Assembly (NCBI RefSeq): GCF_026094475.1
Contig: NZ_JAPELL010000001.1
Coordinates: 2,008,326 to 2,072,325, forward strand
Direction of reading: 5' to 3'
Length of the DNA: 64,000 bases
Source: Homoserinimonas sedimenticola
GTDB lineage: Bacteria > Actinomycetota > Actinomycetes > Actinomycetales > Microbacteriaceae
Shown: piece by piece, positions 35,759-42,959 of the stretch
Layout: every line of letters begins with the position of its first letter
How positions within the stretch are numbered: position 1 is the first letter of the stretch
The notes under the pieces: model-generated
Database searches by the model: none
What the model was told of the DNA's origin: nothing
What the model saw: only the letters and a program-made list of their open reading frames with translations
Program-made: the position numbers and the translations under genes

Positions 35759-36692
35759 GGCTCGTCTCCCGGGCTGCGGGGGCGGCAGTGCCAAGCCATG
35801 CGGCACCCAGGGCGGCGACGGGGGCGCCGTCGGGGAGCAGCAGCATCCGCCCCGGCAGGTCGAGCGACGCGATGAAGGGGGAGACGGATGCCCACCCCGC
35901 GAAGACCTCCTCGACCCCGGCGGTGAGGCGCTCGCCGAGGCGGGAGATGCCGCCCCCGATGACGACGACATCGACGTCGACCGTGAGCACGAGGATGCGC
36001 ACGGCCGCGGCGACGCTCTCGTGCAGGCGTGTGCGGATCGCGATGGCGCGCTCGTCGCCCGCGTCCGCCGCATCGAGCACGGCGGTGACGGTGCCCCGCT
36101 CGCCCGCGCCCCACTGCCGCGCGATGCCGGATCCTGAGGCCATGGCTTCGAGGCCGCCGCGTTGCCCGTCGAGGTCGAGGGGACCGTTCGGGTCGACGAG
36201 GATGTGGCCGATCTCGCCCGCGGCGCCGCGCGCCCCGCGCCACAGTTGCCCGTCGAGCACGAGCCCCGCGGCGAGGCCTGTGCCGAGGTTGAGGTAGGCC
36301 ATGGAGCTCTCGGCCGGTCGCTTCATGATGTGGAAGGCCCCGAGGGCGGCCGCGTTGACGTCGTTCTCGATGCTCACATCGGCGCCGAGGGCTTCGCGCA
36401 GCTGGGAGCGGAGGGGAAGGTGTTCGAGCCCGAGGTTGATGGCGTGGGAGACGGTTCCCGTGCGGGTGTCGATAGCGCCGGGGATCCCCACGCCGATGCT
36501 CGTCTCGCGCGGCTCGATGCCGGCGTCGGCACAGACGCGCCGGATCACGTCGAGAGTTGTGGCGACCACGGCGTCGGGGCCGAAACCGGAGTCGAGGCGT
36601 GCCTGCGCGAGGATGTCGCCGGCAGGCGTGACCACGACCGCCTCTGTCTTGGTTCCGCCGATGTCGACGCCGAGGCGCAGCCGGGCGCTCAC
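35751..36692 (-). CDS. ROK family sugar kinase, probably N-acetylglucosamine kinase
   Basis: A 313-residue ROK kinase. The phosphate loop is DIGGTK (10-15) and the sugar and catalytic residues lie in ENDVNAAALGAF and GTGLAAGLVLDG. The family's zinc motif CxCGxxGCxE is absent; the equivalent region reads LDLDGQRGGLEAMASG without cysteine. Within a nagZ-nagB operon the likely substrate is GlcNAc released by NagZ. Glucokinase is an alternative. The GTG start lies in the nagZ stop (GTGA). Confidence 0.88.
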   Translation of the reverse strand: MSARLRLGVDIGGTKTEAVVVTPAGDILAQARLDSGFGPDAVVATTLDVIRRVCADAGIEPRETSIGVGIPGAIDTRTGTVSHAINLGLEHLPLRSQLREALGADVSIENDVNAAALGAFHIMKRPAESSMAYLNLGTGLAAGLVLDGQLWRGARGAAGEIGHILVDPNGPLDLDGQRGGLEAMASGSGIARQWGAGERGTVTAVLDAADAGDERAIAIRTRLHESVAAAVRILVLTVDVDVVVIGGGISRLGERLTAGVEEVFAGWASVSPFIASLDLPGRMLLLPDGAPVAALGAAWLGTAAPAARETSRG

Positions 36693-38059
36693 AGTGTGCC
36701 CGCCAGCCACGCCTCGAGCGCGTCGCCGACGTGCCGTGACGCTCCGAAGGTGGCGATGTCGGCGTAGGCGCGGTCGTCGCCGGGCCAGCCCATGTCGATG
36801 ACGACAACCGGCGGATGCTGCGCTCTCACGTCGTCCACGAGGCGCCGCACCCAGTCGTGCCGGTGGTTGTCGCGCCCGACGATCACGAGGGTGCCCTCGG
36901 CGCTGGGCAGCGGTTCGCCGTTGCGGAGCCGGAGGGCGCCGCGCGGTCCCCAGGGCGCCGTGCCGATGGCCATGTTGGCCTCCGTCTCGAGCACGATGAC
37001 GGTGTGCGGGCCGGAGGGGCGCGCCACGCGGACGTCGAAGGCGCGCGCGGTCTCGGCCGGGTCGAAGGTGGGGGCTGCAAAGCGGGGCGCCGAGGGCGCG
37101 GCGAGTTCCCGGGCGAGGGCGCGGTTGCGCTTGGCGGCCTGGGCAAGTCGCTCGGGGGAGATGCTGCCCGAGGAGAGGGCCTCGACGATCTCGGCGAGTT
37201 GAGCATCCGTGTTGTCGGTGCCGATGCAGAGCAGGTCGCAGCCCGCGGCGATGGCCCGTGCGGCGGCGGCGGGGATGCCGATCTCGCCGCTCGCGCCGGC
37301 CATGTCGAGGGCGTCGGAGACGATGACGCCCTCGAAGCCGAGCTCCTCCCGCAGCACCCCCTGCAAGATGCGCCGCGAGAGCGTCGCGGGCGATTCGGGG
37401 TCGAGCTGTGGCAGCAGGATGTGGGAGGTCATGATCGTCTTCGTCCCGGCCGCAATCGCCGCGACGAAGGGCACAAGCTCGCGCTGCCGCAGCTGCTCAA
37501 GCGAGCGGTCCACGACGGGCAGGGCGAGGTGCGAGTCCTGCGCCGTGTCGCCGTGGCCGGGGAAGTGCTTGACGGATGCCGCAACCCCCGCCGACTGCAG
37601 GCCCGAGACCCACGCGCTGGTGTGGCGGGCGACGAGTTCGGCGTCGGCGCCGAAGCTGCGCACCCCGATGACGGGATTGTCGGGGTTGGAGTTGGCGTCG
37701 GCATCCGGGGCGAAGTCCAGGTTGCAGCCGACGGCCAGGAGCTGCTCGCCGACAGCCGCGCCGACCCGTTCGGTGAGGGCGAGGTTGTCGAGGCGTCCGA
37801 GCACGGCGTTGCCGGGGTAGGGGGAGCCCTGCCCGTAGTAGAGCCGCGTGACGTCGCCACCCTCCTCGTCGATCGCGATGAGGGCATCCGGGTTGGCCGC
37901 GCGGATGCTGTCGGTGAGTTCCCGCAGCTGGGCGAGCGACTCGATGTTGTCGCCGAAGATGCAGACCCCGCCAAGCCCCTCGCGCAGTCGCGCCTCGAGC
38001 CAGTCGGGCAGGGCGAGCCCCACGAAGCCGGGCATGAGGGTGCCGAGTGCGTCGCTCAT
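36689..38059 (-). CDS. nagZ: Beta-N-acetylhexosaminidase, GH3 (NagZ/DasD-like)
   Basis: A 456-residue cytoplasmic GH3 enzyme without signal peptide. The His/Asp dyad of the NagZ type is in KHFPGHGD (His169, Asp171) and the nucleophile is Asp249 in VSDALDM. An extra C-terminal region of about 110 residues follows the catalytic domain. It would split imported chitobiose or muropeptide disaccharides into GlcNAc. It overlaps the permease upstream and the kinase downstream by 4 bp each, as in the Streptomyces das locus where dasD follows dasABC. Confidence 0.93.
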   Translation of the reverse strand: MSDALGTLMPGFVGLALPDWLEARLREGLGGVCIFGDNIESLAQLRELTDSIRAANPDALIAIDEEGGDVTRLYYGQGSPYPGNAVLGRLDNLALTERVGAAVGEQLLAVGCNLDFAPDADANSNPDNPVIGVRSFGADAELVARHTSAWVSGLQSAGVAASVKHFPGHGDTAQDSHLALPVVDRSLEQLRQRELVPFVAAIAAGTKTIMTSHILLPQLDPESPATLSRRILQGVLREELGFEGVIVSDALDMAGASGEIGIPAAAARAIAAGCDLLCIGTDNTDAQLAEIVEALSSGSISPERLAQAAKRNRALARELAAPSAPRFAAPTFDPAETARAFDVRVARPSGPHTVIVLETEANMAIGTAPWGPRGALRLRNGEPLPSAEGTLVIVGRDNHRHDWVRRLVDDVRAQHPPVVVIDMGWPGDDRAYADIATFGASRHVGDALEAWLAGTL

Positions 38060-38895
38060 CCCTTCACCGCCCCGCTGACGAGGCCCGAGGTGAGCCTGCC
38101 CTGCACGATGAGGAAGAAGATGATGACGGGCACCGCCACGAGGGTCGAGGCCGCCATGACCTGTCCCCAGTCGGTGGCCCGGGTCGCGCTTGCCTGCACG
38201 AAGCCGCGCAGCCACAGCGGGAGGGTCTGCGCCGACTCGGCGGGCAGCAGCACGAGCGCGACCGTGAACTCGTTCCACGCCTGCAGGAAGGCGTAGACCC
38301 CGGATGCGACGAGCCCGGGCGCGAGGAGGGGGAAGGTGATGCGCAGGAAGGCTTGGGTGCGGCTGAGCCCGTCGACCATGGCGGCCTCCTCGAGGTCGGC
38401 GGGGATCCCGGCGACGAAGCCCCGCAGCATCCAGATCGTGAAGGGGACGACGGCCGCGATGTAGATGATGCTCACGCCGATGACCGAGTTGAGCAGGCCG
38501 ACGCTCGCCATCATCTTGTACTGGGCGATGAAGAGGCCTTCGGCGGGGAGCATCTGCACGAGGAGCACGGCGATGATGAAGCTCTTGCGGCCGCGGAAGC
38601 GGAAGCGGCTGATCGCGACCGCCGCGAAGAAGGCGAAGAGCAGACAGAAGAACACGGTGATGAGGGTGACGGCCACGCTCATGCCGAGCGCCGAGTAGAA
38701 GTCGCCATCCGCGAGCGCGGCCGCGAAGTTGTCGAGCGATCCGCCGAAGGGGAGGAAGGTCGGCGTGAACGACTCGAGGGTCGAGGTGGGGAGCATCGAG
38801 GAGTTCACCATCCAGTAGACGGGGAACACCCACGCGATCGCGATGATGATCGCGAGGGCACCCCAGAGGGTCTTCGCGATGCGGATGCGGGTCAT
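38056..38895 (-). CDS. Sugar ABC permease, MalG type
   Basis: A 279-residue permease with six predicted helices and the EAA loop EEAAMVDGLSRTQAFLRITFPLL for ATPase docking. It is the second permease of a carbohydrate uptake (CUT1) importer. Its ATG overlaps the stop of the MalF-type gene and its stop overlaps nagZ. No ATPase gene is present, so a shared MsiK-type ATPase encoded elsewhere is expected. Confidence 0.94.
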   Translation of the reverse strand: MTRIRIAKTLWGALAIIIAIAWVFPVYWMVNSSMLPTSTLESFTPTFLPFGGSLDNFAAALADGDFYSALGMSVAVTLITVFFCLLFAFFAAVAISRFRFRGRKSFIIAVLLVQMLPAEGLFIAQYKMMASVGLLNSVIGVSIIYIAAVVPFTIWMLRGFVAGIPADLEEAAMVDGLSRTQAFLRITFPLLAPGLVASGVYAFLQAWNEFTVALVLLPAESAQTLPLWLRGFVQASATRATDWGQVMAASTLVAVPVIIFFLIVQGRLTSGLVSGAVKG

Positions 38896-39773
38896 GCCTC
38901 CTCCTCCTTCATGAGGCTGCGCACGTAGAACCAGCTGAGCGCGATCGTGATCGCGAGCACGAGGATCGAGACGGCGGATGCCATGCCGAAGTCCTGTGCG
39001 CGGGTTCCGAGCTTGTAGATATAGGTGCCCAGCAGGTCGAATGCGCCCGACTTGCTGCCGGCATCCTGCAGCATCGTGATCTGCGTGAAGACGCGCAGGT
39101 CCCAGATGAGCTGCAGGAGGAAGACGATCATGATGACGGGGCGGATCATGGGCAGGATGACGTTCTTCAGTCGCTGCCATCCGCTTGCCCCATCGAGCTG
39201 GGCCGCCTCGAGCACCTCCTCGGAGACCTGCGTGAGGCCGGCATAGGCGGAGAAGGCGACGAAGGGCACCGACATCCAGATGACGATGATGCTCGCGACG
39301 ATGAAGAAGGTGCTCGGCTGCTCAAGCCAGTTGAAGCGGTTCATGTCGACGCCGGGGATGAGGTCGAGCAGGTAGTTGATGACCCCGCGCCGGCGGTCGA
39401 AGAGCCAGATCCAGACGGTCATGGCGGCGACGACCGGCATGGCCCACGCGAGCAGGAGGGCGATCTGCAGGATGAGCCGCGGGATGCGGCCGACCGCCAT
39501 CATGAGCAGGGCCAGCGCCATGCCGACGACGAGCGTGAGCGTGGCCGTGACGACGCAGAAGACGATCGAGCGGATGACGACGGCCCACAGGGTGGGATCG
39601 CTCGCCAATTCGAGGTAGTTGGCGAAGCCGACGAAGGGCGCCGGCCGGCCGAACTGCTGGGCGAGGCCGTATTCCTGGAGTGAGGTGACGAGCTGCCATC
39701 CGACCGGGTAGCCGAGGCCGACCAGCAGAATGAGGAGCGCCGGAAGCAGCAGTGCCTGTGGGATGCGCTTCAC
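38892..39773 (-). CDS. Sugar ABC permease, MalF type
   Basis: A 293-residue CUT1 permease with six predicted helices. The EAA loop is LEAAQLDGASGWQRLKNVILP. It pairs with the MalG-type subunit and the upstream binding protein (20 bp away). The context suggests uptake of N-acetylglucosamine or chitobiose. Confidence 0.94.
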   Translation of the reverse strand: MKRIPQALLLPALLILLVGLGYPVGWQLVTSLQEYGLAQQFGRPAPFVGFANYLELASDPTLWAVVIRSIVFCVVTATLTLVVGMALALLMMAVGRIPRLILQIALLLAWAMPVVAAMTVWIWLFDRRRGVINYLLDLIPGVDMNRFNWLEQPSTFFIVASIIVIWMSVPFVAFSAYAGLTQVSEEVLEAAQLDGASGWQRLKNVILPMIRPVIMIVFLLQLIWDLRVFTQITMLQDAGSKSGAFDLLGTYIYKLGTRAQDFGMASAVSILVLAITIALSWFYVRSLMKEEEA

Positions 39774-39793
39774 GGCGCCCCTCCTTTCTGATG

Positions 39794-41086
39794 TCAGCCG
39801 GCGAGCAGCGGCGTGATCTGCTCGTCGTACTCGGCAGCGAGGGCTTCGATGTCGCCGCCGGCGGCGACCTTGCCGAAGAACTCCTCCAGCAGGCCGGAGC
39901 CCTCGACGGCGGCCCAGCCGGGTGCAGCGGGGGTGAGCTTGGAGGCGACGGCGGAGTCGATGAGCGCCTGCGCGAACTGGTCGTCGCCGAGGGCGGAGAC
40001 GTAGTCCGTGTTGCCGGGGCCGAGCCCGTTCTCGCCGAGCATCTGCTGGTACTCCTCACTGAAGATGATCTTCAGCAGCTCGCGCGCCGCATCCTGGTTC
40101 TGGCTCGCCGCAGAGATGGCGATGTTGGAGCCGCCCGCGAAGACGGGGGCCGCGCCACCGTCCTTGCCGGGGAGCGGGAAGACGCCGAAGACGTCGTCGT
40201 TCCACGTGGCGACCGTCTTGGTGTCGTCCTCGGGGTCCGGCGCGAGGTCACCGATCGACCAGTGCGCCCAACCGGGGGCGATGATGGTGGCGGACTCGGG
40301 GGCACCCGTCGACTCGTTGTTGTTGATGTTGACCCACGGGGTACTGTCGGCCTCGGTCACGGGCGCGTTGGAGGCGTTCTGGAAGAGCGCCTGGAACTGC
40401 TCGAGCCCTTCGATCGTGTTCGGGTCGGAGAGGGTCGAGACCCACTCGTCGCCTTCCTTGACCGCGAGCTCTCCGTCGTTGGCGAAGACCCACGAGATCG
40501 CGTTGCGCCAATCCTCGCCGCCGATGTAGAAGCCGGACTGGGTGTCGCTCGCCAGGTCGGCGACAGTCGCGTTGAACTCCTCGAGCGTCTCGGGCACCTC
40601 CTTGCCGGCGGCGGCCCAGATGTCCTTGCGGTAGAACACGTAGCGCGAGCCGAAGTAGTAGGGCAGGGCGTAGTGGGCGCCGTCGACCGTGCCGACCTCC
40701 ACGAAGGAGTCGAGCAGCTTGTCGCCGCCGAGCTCCTCATACATGTCGCTCAAGTCGCTGAAGGCACCCGCATTGGTGAAGGTGGGCGACCACGTGTTGC
40801 CGATCTCCACGACGTCGGGGGTATTCTCGGCGTCAGGCAGTGCCGTGGTGAGCTTCGCGATGGCGTCGCCCCACGACTGCTCCTCGATAGTGAGGGTGCC
40901 CCCGGTCGCGTCTGCGTATTCCGTTGCAAGGTAGTCGCGCAGCTCGTCCGGGGTGTCACCGCCCATCAGCCAGAGGGTGATGTCGGTGCCGCCTGCTTCG
41001 GCCGGTTCGGTGGTGGAGCAACCGGCGAGAATGAGGGCGGATGCCGTCGCGACGGCCATGAGGCCGAGCGTCTTCTTCCTCGTCAT
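39794..41086 (-). CDS. Sugar-binding lipoprotein of the nag/das-like importer
   Basis: A 430-residue extracellular solute-binding protein of family 1. The signal peptide ends in lipobox LILAGC. Typical features include ITLWLMGGDTPDELRDYL at the mature start and a late IFSEEYQQMLGENG segment. It should hand an amino sugar or its disaccharide to the two permeases that follow. It starts 70 bp after the ROK regulator stop. Confidence 0.94.
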   Translation of the reverse strand: MTRKKTLGLMAVATASALILAGCSTTEPAEAGGTDITLWLMGGDTPDELRDYLATEYADATGGTLTIEEQSWGDAIAKLTTALPDAENTPDVVEIGNTWSPTFTNAGAFSDLSDMYEELGGDKLLDSFVEVGTVDGAHYALPYYFGSRYVFYRKDIWAAAGKEVPETLEEFNATVADLASDTQSGFYIGGEDWRNAISWVFANDGELAVKEGDEWVSTLSDPNTIEGLEQFQALFQNASNAPVTEADSTPWVNINNNESTGAPESATIIAPGWAHWSIGDLAPDPEDDTKTVATWNDDVFGVFPLPGKDGGAAPVFAGGSNIAISAASQNQDAARELLKIIFSEEYQQMLGENGLGPGNTDYVSALGDDQFAQALIDSAVASKLTPAAPGWAAVEGSGLLEEFFGKVAAGGDIEALAAEYDEQITPLLAG

Positions 41087-41156
41087 TTCGTTTCCTTCTC
41101 TTGGGTGCGGGTGGTGCTGCTTCGCGACGGCCGGGCGGCCGCCACGCCTCTCGCGG

Positions 41157-42305
41157 TCAGGAGACCCCGAGTTGCTTCGACAGGACCATGGCGGCGGCGC
41201 CGCGCACGACGATGTCCTCGCCGAGGGTGGTCATGCGCACCGAGAGCTCACCATGGATCTCGGCCATGGTTCGGTTGCGCAGGGTGTCGACGGCGGCGTC
41301 CGTGAGGGCGCCGTCGAGGAGTTCGCGGGGACCGCTCAGCACGATCTCCGGAAGGTTGAGGGCCGCGATGACGGGCGCGAGGGCGATGCCGAGGTGCCGG
41401 CCCGCCTCCGTGAGGATCGGCTCGGTGGGCGTTCCGGATGACCGTGCCTCCGCTAGCGCCGCGTCGAGTCTCGGCGTCGCTAGCCAGGTCTCGAGGCATC
41501 CGTGCTTGCCGCAGACGCAGAGCGGACCGCCGTGAGTGCCGACGACGACGTGCCCGAGCTCACCGGCGGCGAAGCGGCTGCCGTGCAGGAGGGAGCCGCC
41601 CAGCAGGAGGCCGGCTCCGACGCCGTGCCCTACCTTGACGAGCATGAGGTCGCCTTCGCTGCCGCCGAAGCTGTGCTCGGCGAGCACGGCCGCGTTGGCG
41701 TCGTTCGCGACGACGGCCGGCAGGTCGAAGTGGGCTGAGAGGGCGGTCTGGAGCGGTTCGTGCCGCCAGCCGAGGTTGGGGGCGCCGAGGACGGTTCCGT
41801 CGAGCGCGACGACGCCGGGGGAGCCGACGCCGATCCCGAGCACGGGTGAGGTGGCGGCGGCCACGAGCTCCTCGGCGAGGGCGAAGACCTTGGCTGTGGC
41901 ATCCGCCCCCGTGCTGCCGGCGAGGGGAATCTCGGCCGAGTGGAGCACCTCACCGTCGACGCTGAGGAGCGCGCCGCGAAAGATCTCGAAGGCGCTGAGA
42001 TCGATGCCGACGATCTGGAAGGCGTCGCGCTTGAGATCGAGGAGGGTCGCCGGCTTGCCGGGGCGCGCCTCGCCTTCGCGCTGGCCGAGTTCGATGACGA
42101 GACCCTCGAGCATGAGCTCGGCGATGAGGTCGGAGATCGTGACGCGGGTGAGGCCGGTGTCACGGGCGAGGTCGGCACGGCTCTTGCCGCTCGCGCGGTA
42201 GAGGGTCTGCAGCACGAGGGAACGATTGTGACCGCGCGCGTGCTCGGGGAGCAGCTTGCGGCTGGGCCTGAGCTGTCGTATTCCCGCGAAGGACTCCCGT
42301 GTCAT
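41157..42305 (-). CDS. ROK family transcriptional repressor (NagC/XylR-like)
   Basis: A 382-residue regulator. Residues 25-80 form a winged helix (LYRASGKSRADLARDTGLTR). The rest is a ROK sugar-binding domain with the intact zinc motif CVCGKHGCLE. It is the first gene of the operon that encodes the importer, nagZ, kinase and nagB, and it probably senses GlcNAc or its phosphate. A 27-bp palindrome touches its start codon, indicating autoregulation of the whole operon. Confidence 0.92.
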   Translation of the reverse strand: MTRESFAGIRQLRPSRKLLPEHARGHNRSLVLQTLYRASGKSRADLARDTGLTRVTISDLIAELMLEGLVIELGQREGEARPGKPATLLDLKRDAFQIVGIDLSAFEIFRGALLSVDGEVLHSAEIPLAGSTGADATAKVFALAEELVAAATSPVLGIGVGSPGVVALDGTVLGAPNLGWRHEPLQTALSAHFDLPAVVANDANAAVLAEHSFGGSEGDLMLVKVGHGVGAGLLLGGSLLHGSRFAAGELGHVVVGTHGGPLCVCGKHGCLETWLATPRLDAALAEARSSGTPTEPILTEAGRHLGIALAPVIAALNLPEIVLSGPRELLDGALTDAAVDTLRNRTMAEIHGELSVRMTTLGEDIVVRGAAAMVLSKQLGVS

Positions 42306-42332
42306 GTTTGTTAGTACACCTTACGAACAAAC
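42306..42332 (-). promoter_or_regulatory. ROK operator adjoining the repressor start codon
   Basis: GTTTGTTAGTA and TTACGAACAAAC form an inverted repeat (one mismatch in eleven) immediately before the ATG. A weak promoter (TTGCAA then TGTACT, 18-bp spacing) overlaps it, which would give a nearly leaderless transcript. Confidence 0.65.
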
Positions 42333-42357
42333 CCTATTGCAAGAACTTTTTCCGAAA

Positions 42358-42384
42358 CTGGCACTCTCGTGTCGAGAGTGCTAA
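42358..42384 (+). promoter_or_regulatory. CIRCE element (HrcA operator)
   Basis: CTGGCACTC, nine bases, GAGTGCTAA. The right arm matches the consensus TTAGCACTC-N9-GAGTGCTAA exactly and the left arm at seven of nine positions. It is upstream of hsp20. Confidence 0.88.
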
Positions 42385-42395
42385 TCTCTAAGCAA

Positions 42396-42416
42396 GTTGA
42401 GTCGAAGTGACTCAAG
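42396..42416 (+). promoter_or_regulatory. HAIR element (HspR operator)
   Basis: GTTGAGT, seven bases, ACTCAAG. It matches the HspR consensus CTTGAGT-N7-ACTCAAG except for the first base and lies 11 bp after the CIRCE element. Confidence 0.88.
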
Positions 42417-42468
42417 GTACAGATCGCACCCCGCGAAAGCGGCCGATACGTGAAGGAGTTGACGAACT

Positions 42469-42900
42469 ATGGCTATGACCTTCGATCCGTTCCGTGAACT
42501 GGACCGCGTTGCCGCACAGCTCTTCGATGCGCAGCGCAGCCCCAGGCTCATGCCCATCGACCTCCACAAGGAGGGCGACCACTACGTGCTGAGCGCCGAC
42601 ATGCCCGGTGTCGACCCGGGCTCGATCGACGTTGACATCGACGGCCAGGTGCTGACCATCCGCGCAGAGCGCACCCCGCGCAGCGACGAGGGCGTCACGT
42701 GGCTCGCTCACGAGCGCCCGAGCGGCAGCTACATGCGCCAGCTCAACCTCGGCGATGGTCTCGACACCGACCGCATCAGCGCGCACTACGACAACGGCGT
42801 GCTCAGCGTCATGATCCCCATCAGCGAGCGGGCCAAGCCGCGCAAGGTCGAGGTGCTCTCGGCCCCGCGCAGCGAGGCACGCCCCGAGGTCACGGCGTAG
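42469..42900 (+). CDS. Small heat-shock protein, Hsp20/alpha-crystallin family
   Basis: A 143-residue chaperone that holds unfolding proteins. A short N-terminal arm (MAMTFDPFRELDRV) precedes an alpha-crystallin domain at about 35-130 with DMPGVDPGSIDVDIDG and a GVLSVMIPI beta strand carrying the conserved (A/G)-x-L motif. AAGGAG lies upstream of the ATG. Dual CIRCE and HAIR operators show control by HrcA and HspR, as described for Acr2 of Mycobacterium tuberculosis. A strong terminator follows. Confidence 0.96.
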   Translation: MAMTFDPFRELDRVAAQLFDAQRSPRLMPIDLHKEGDHYVLSADMPGVDPGSIDVDIDGQVLTIRAERTPRSDEGVTWLAHERPSGSYMRQLNLGDGLDTDRISAHYDNGVLSVMIPISERAKPRKVEVLSAPRSEARPEVTA

Positions 42901-42916
42901 CACTCCTCATACAGCA

Positions 42917-42946
42917 AAGGCCCCCGAGCACACGCTCGGGGGCCTT
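42917..42946. terminator. Bidirectional terminator between hsp20 and the subtilase
   Basis: A 13-bp perfect stem AAGGCCCCCGAGC with GCTCGGGGGCCTT and loop ACAC, between two convergent genes. Confidence 0.92.
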
Positions 42947-42959
42947 CGTCGTGCTGAGC

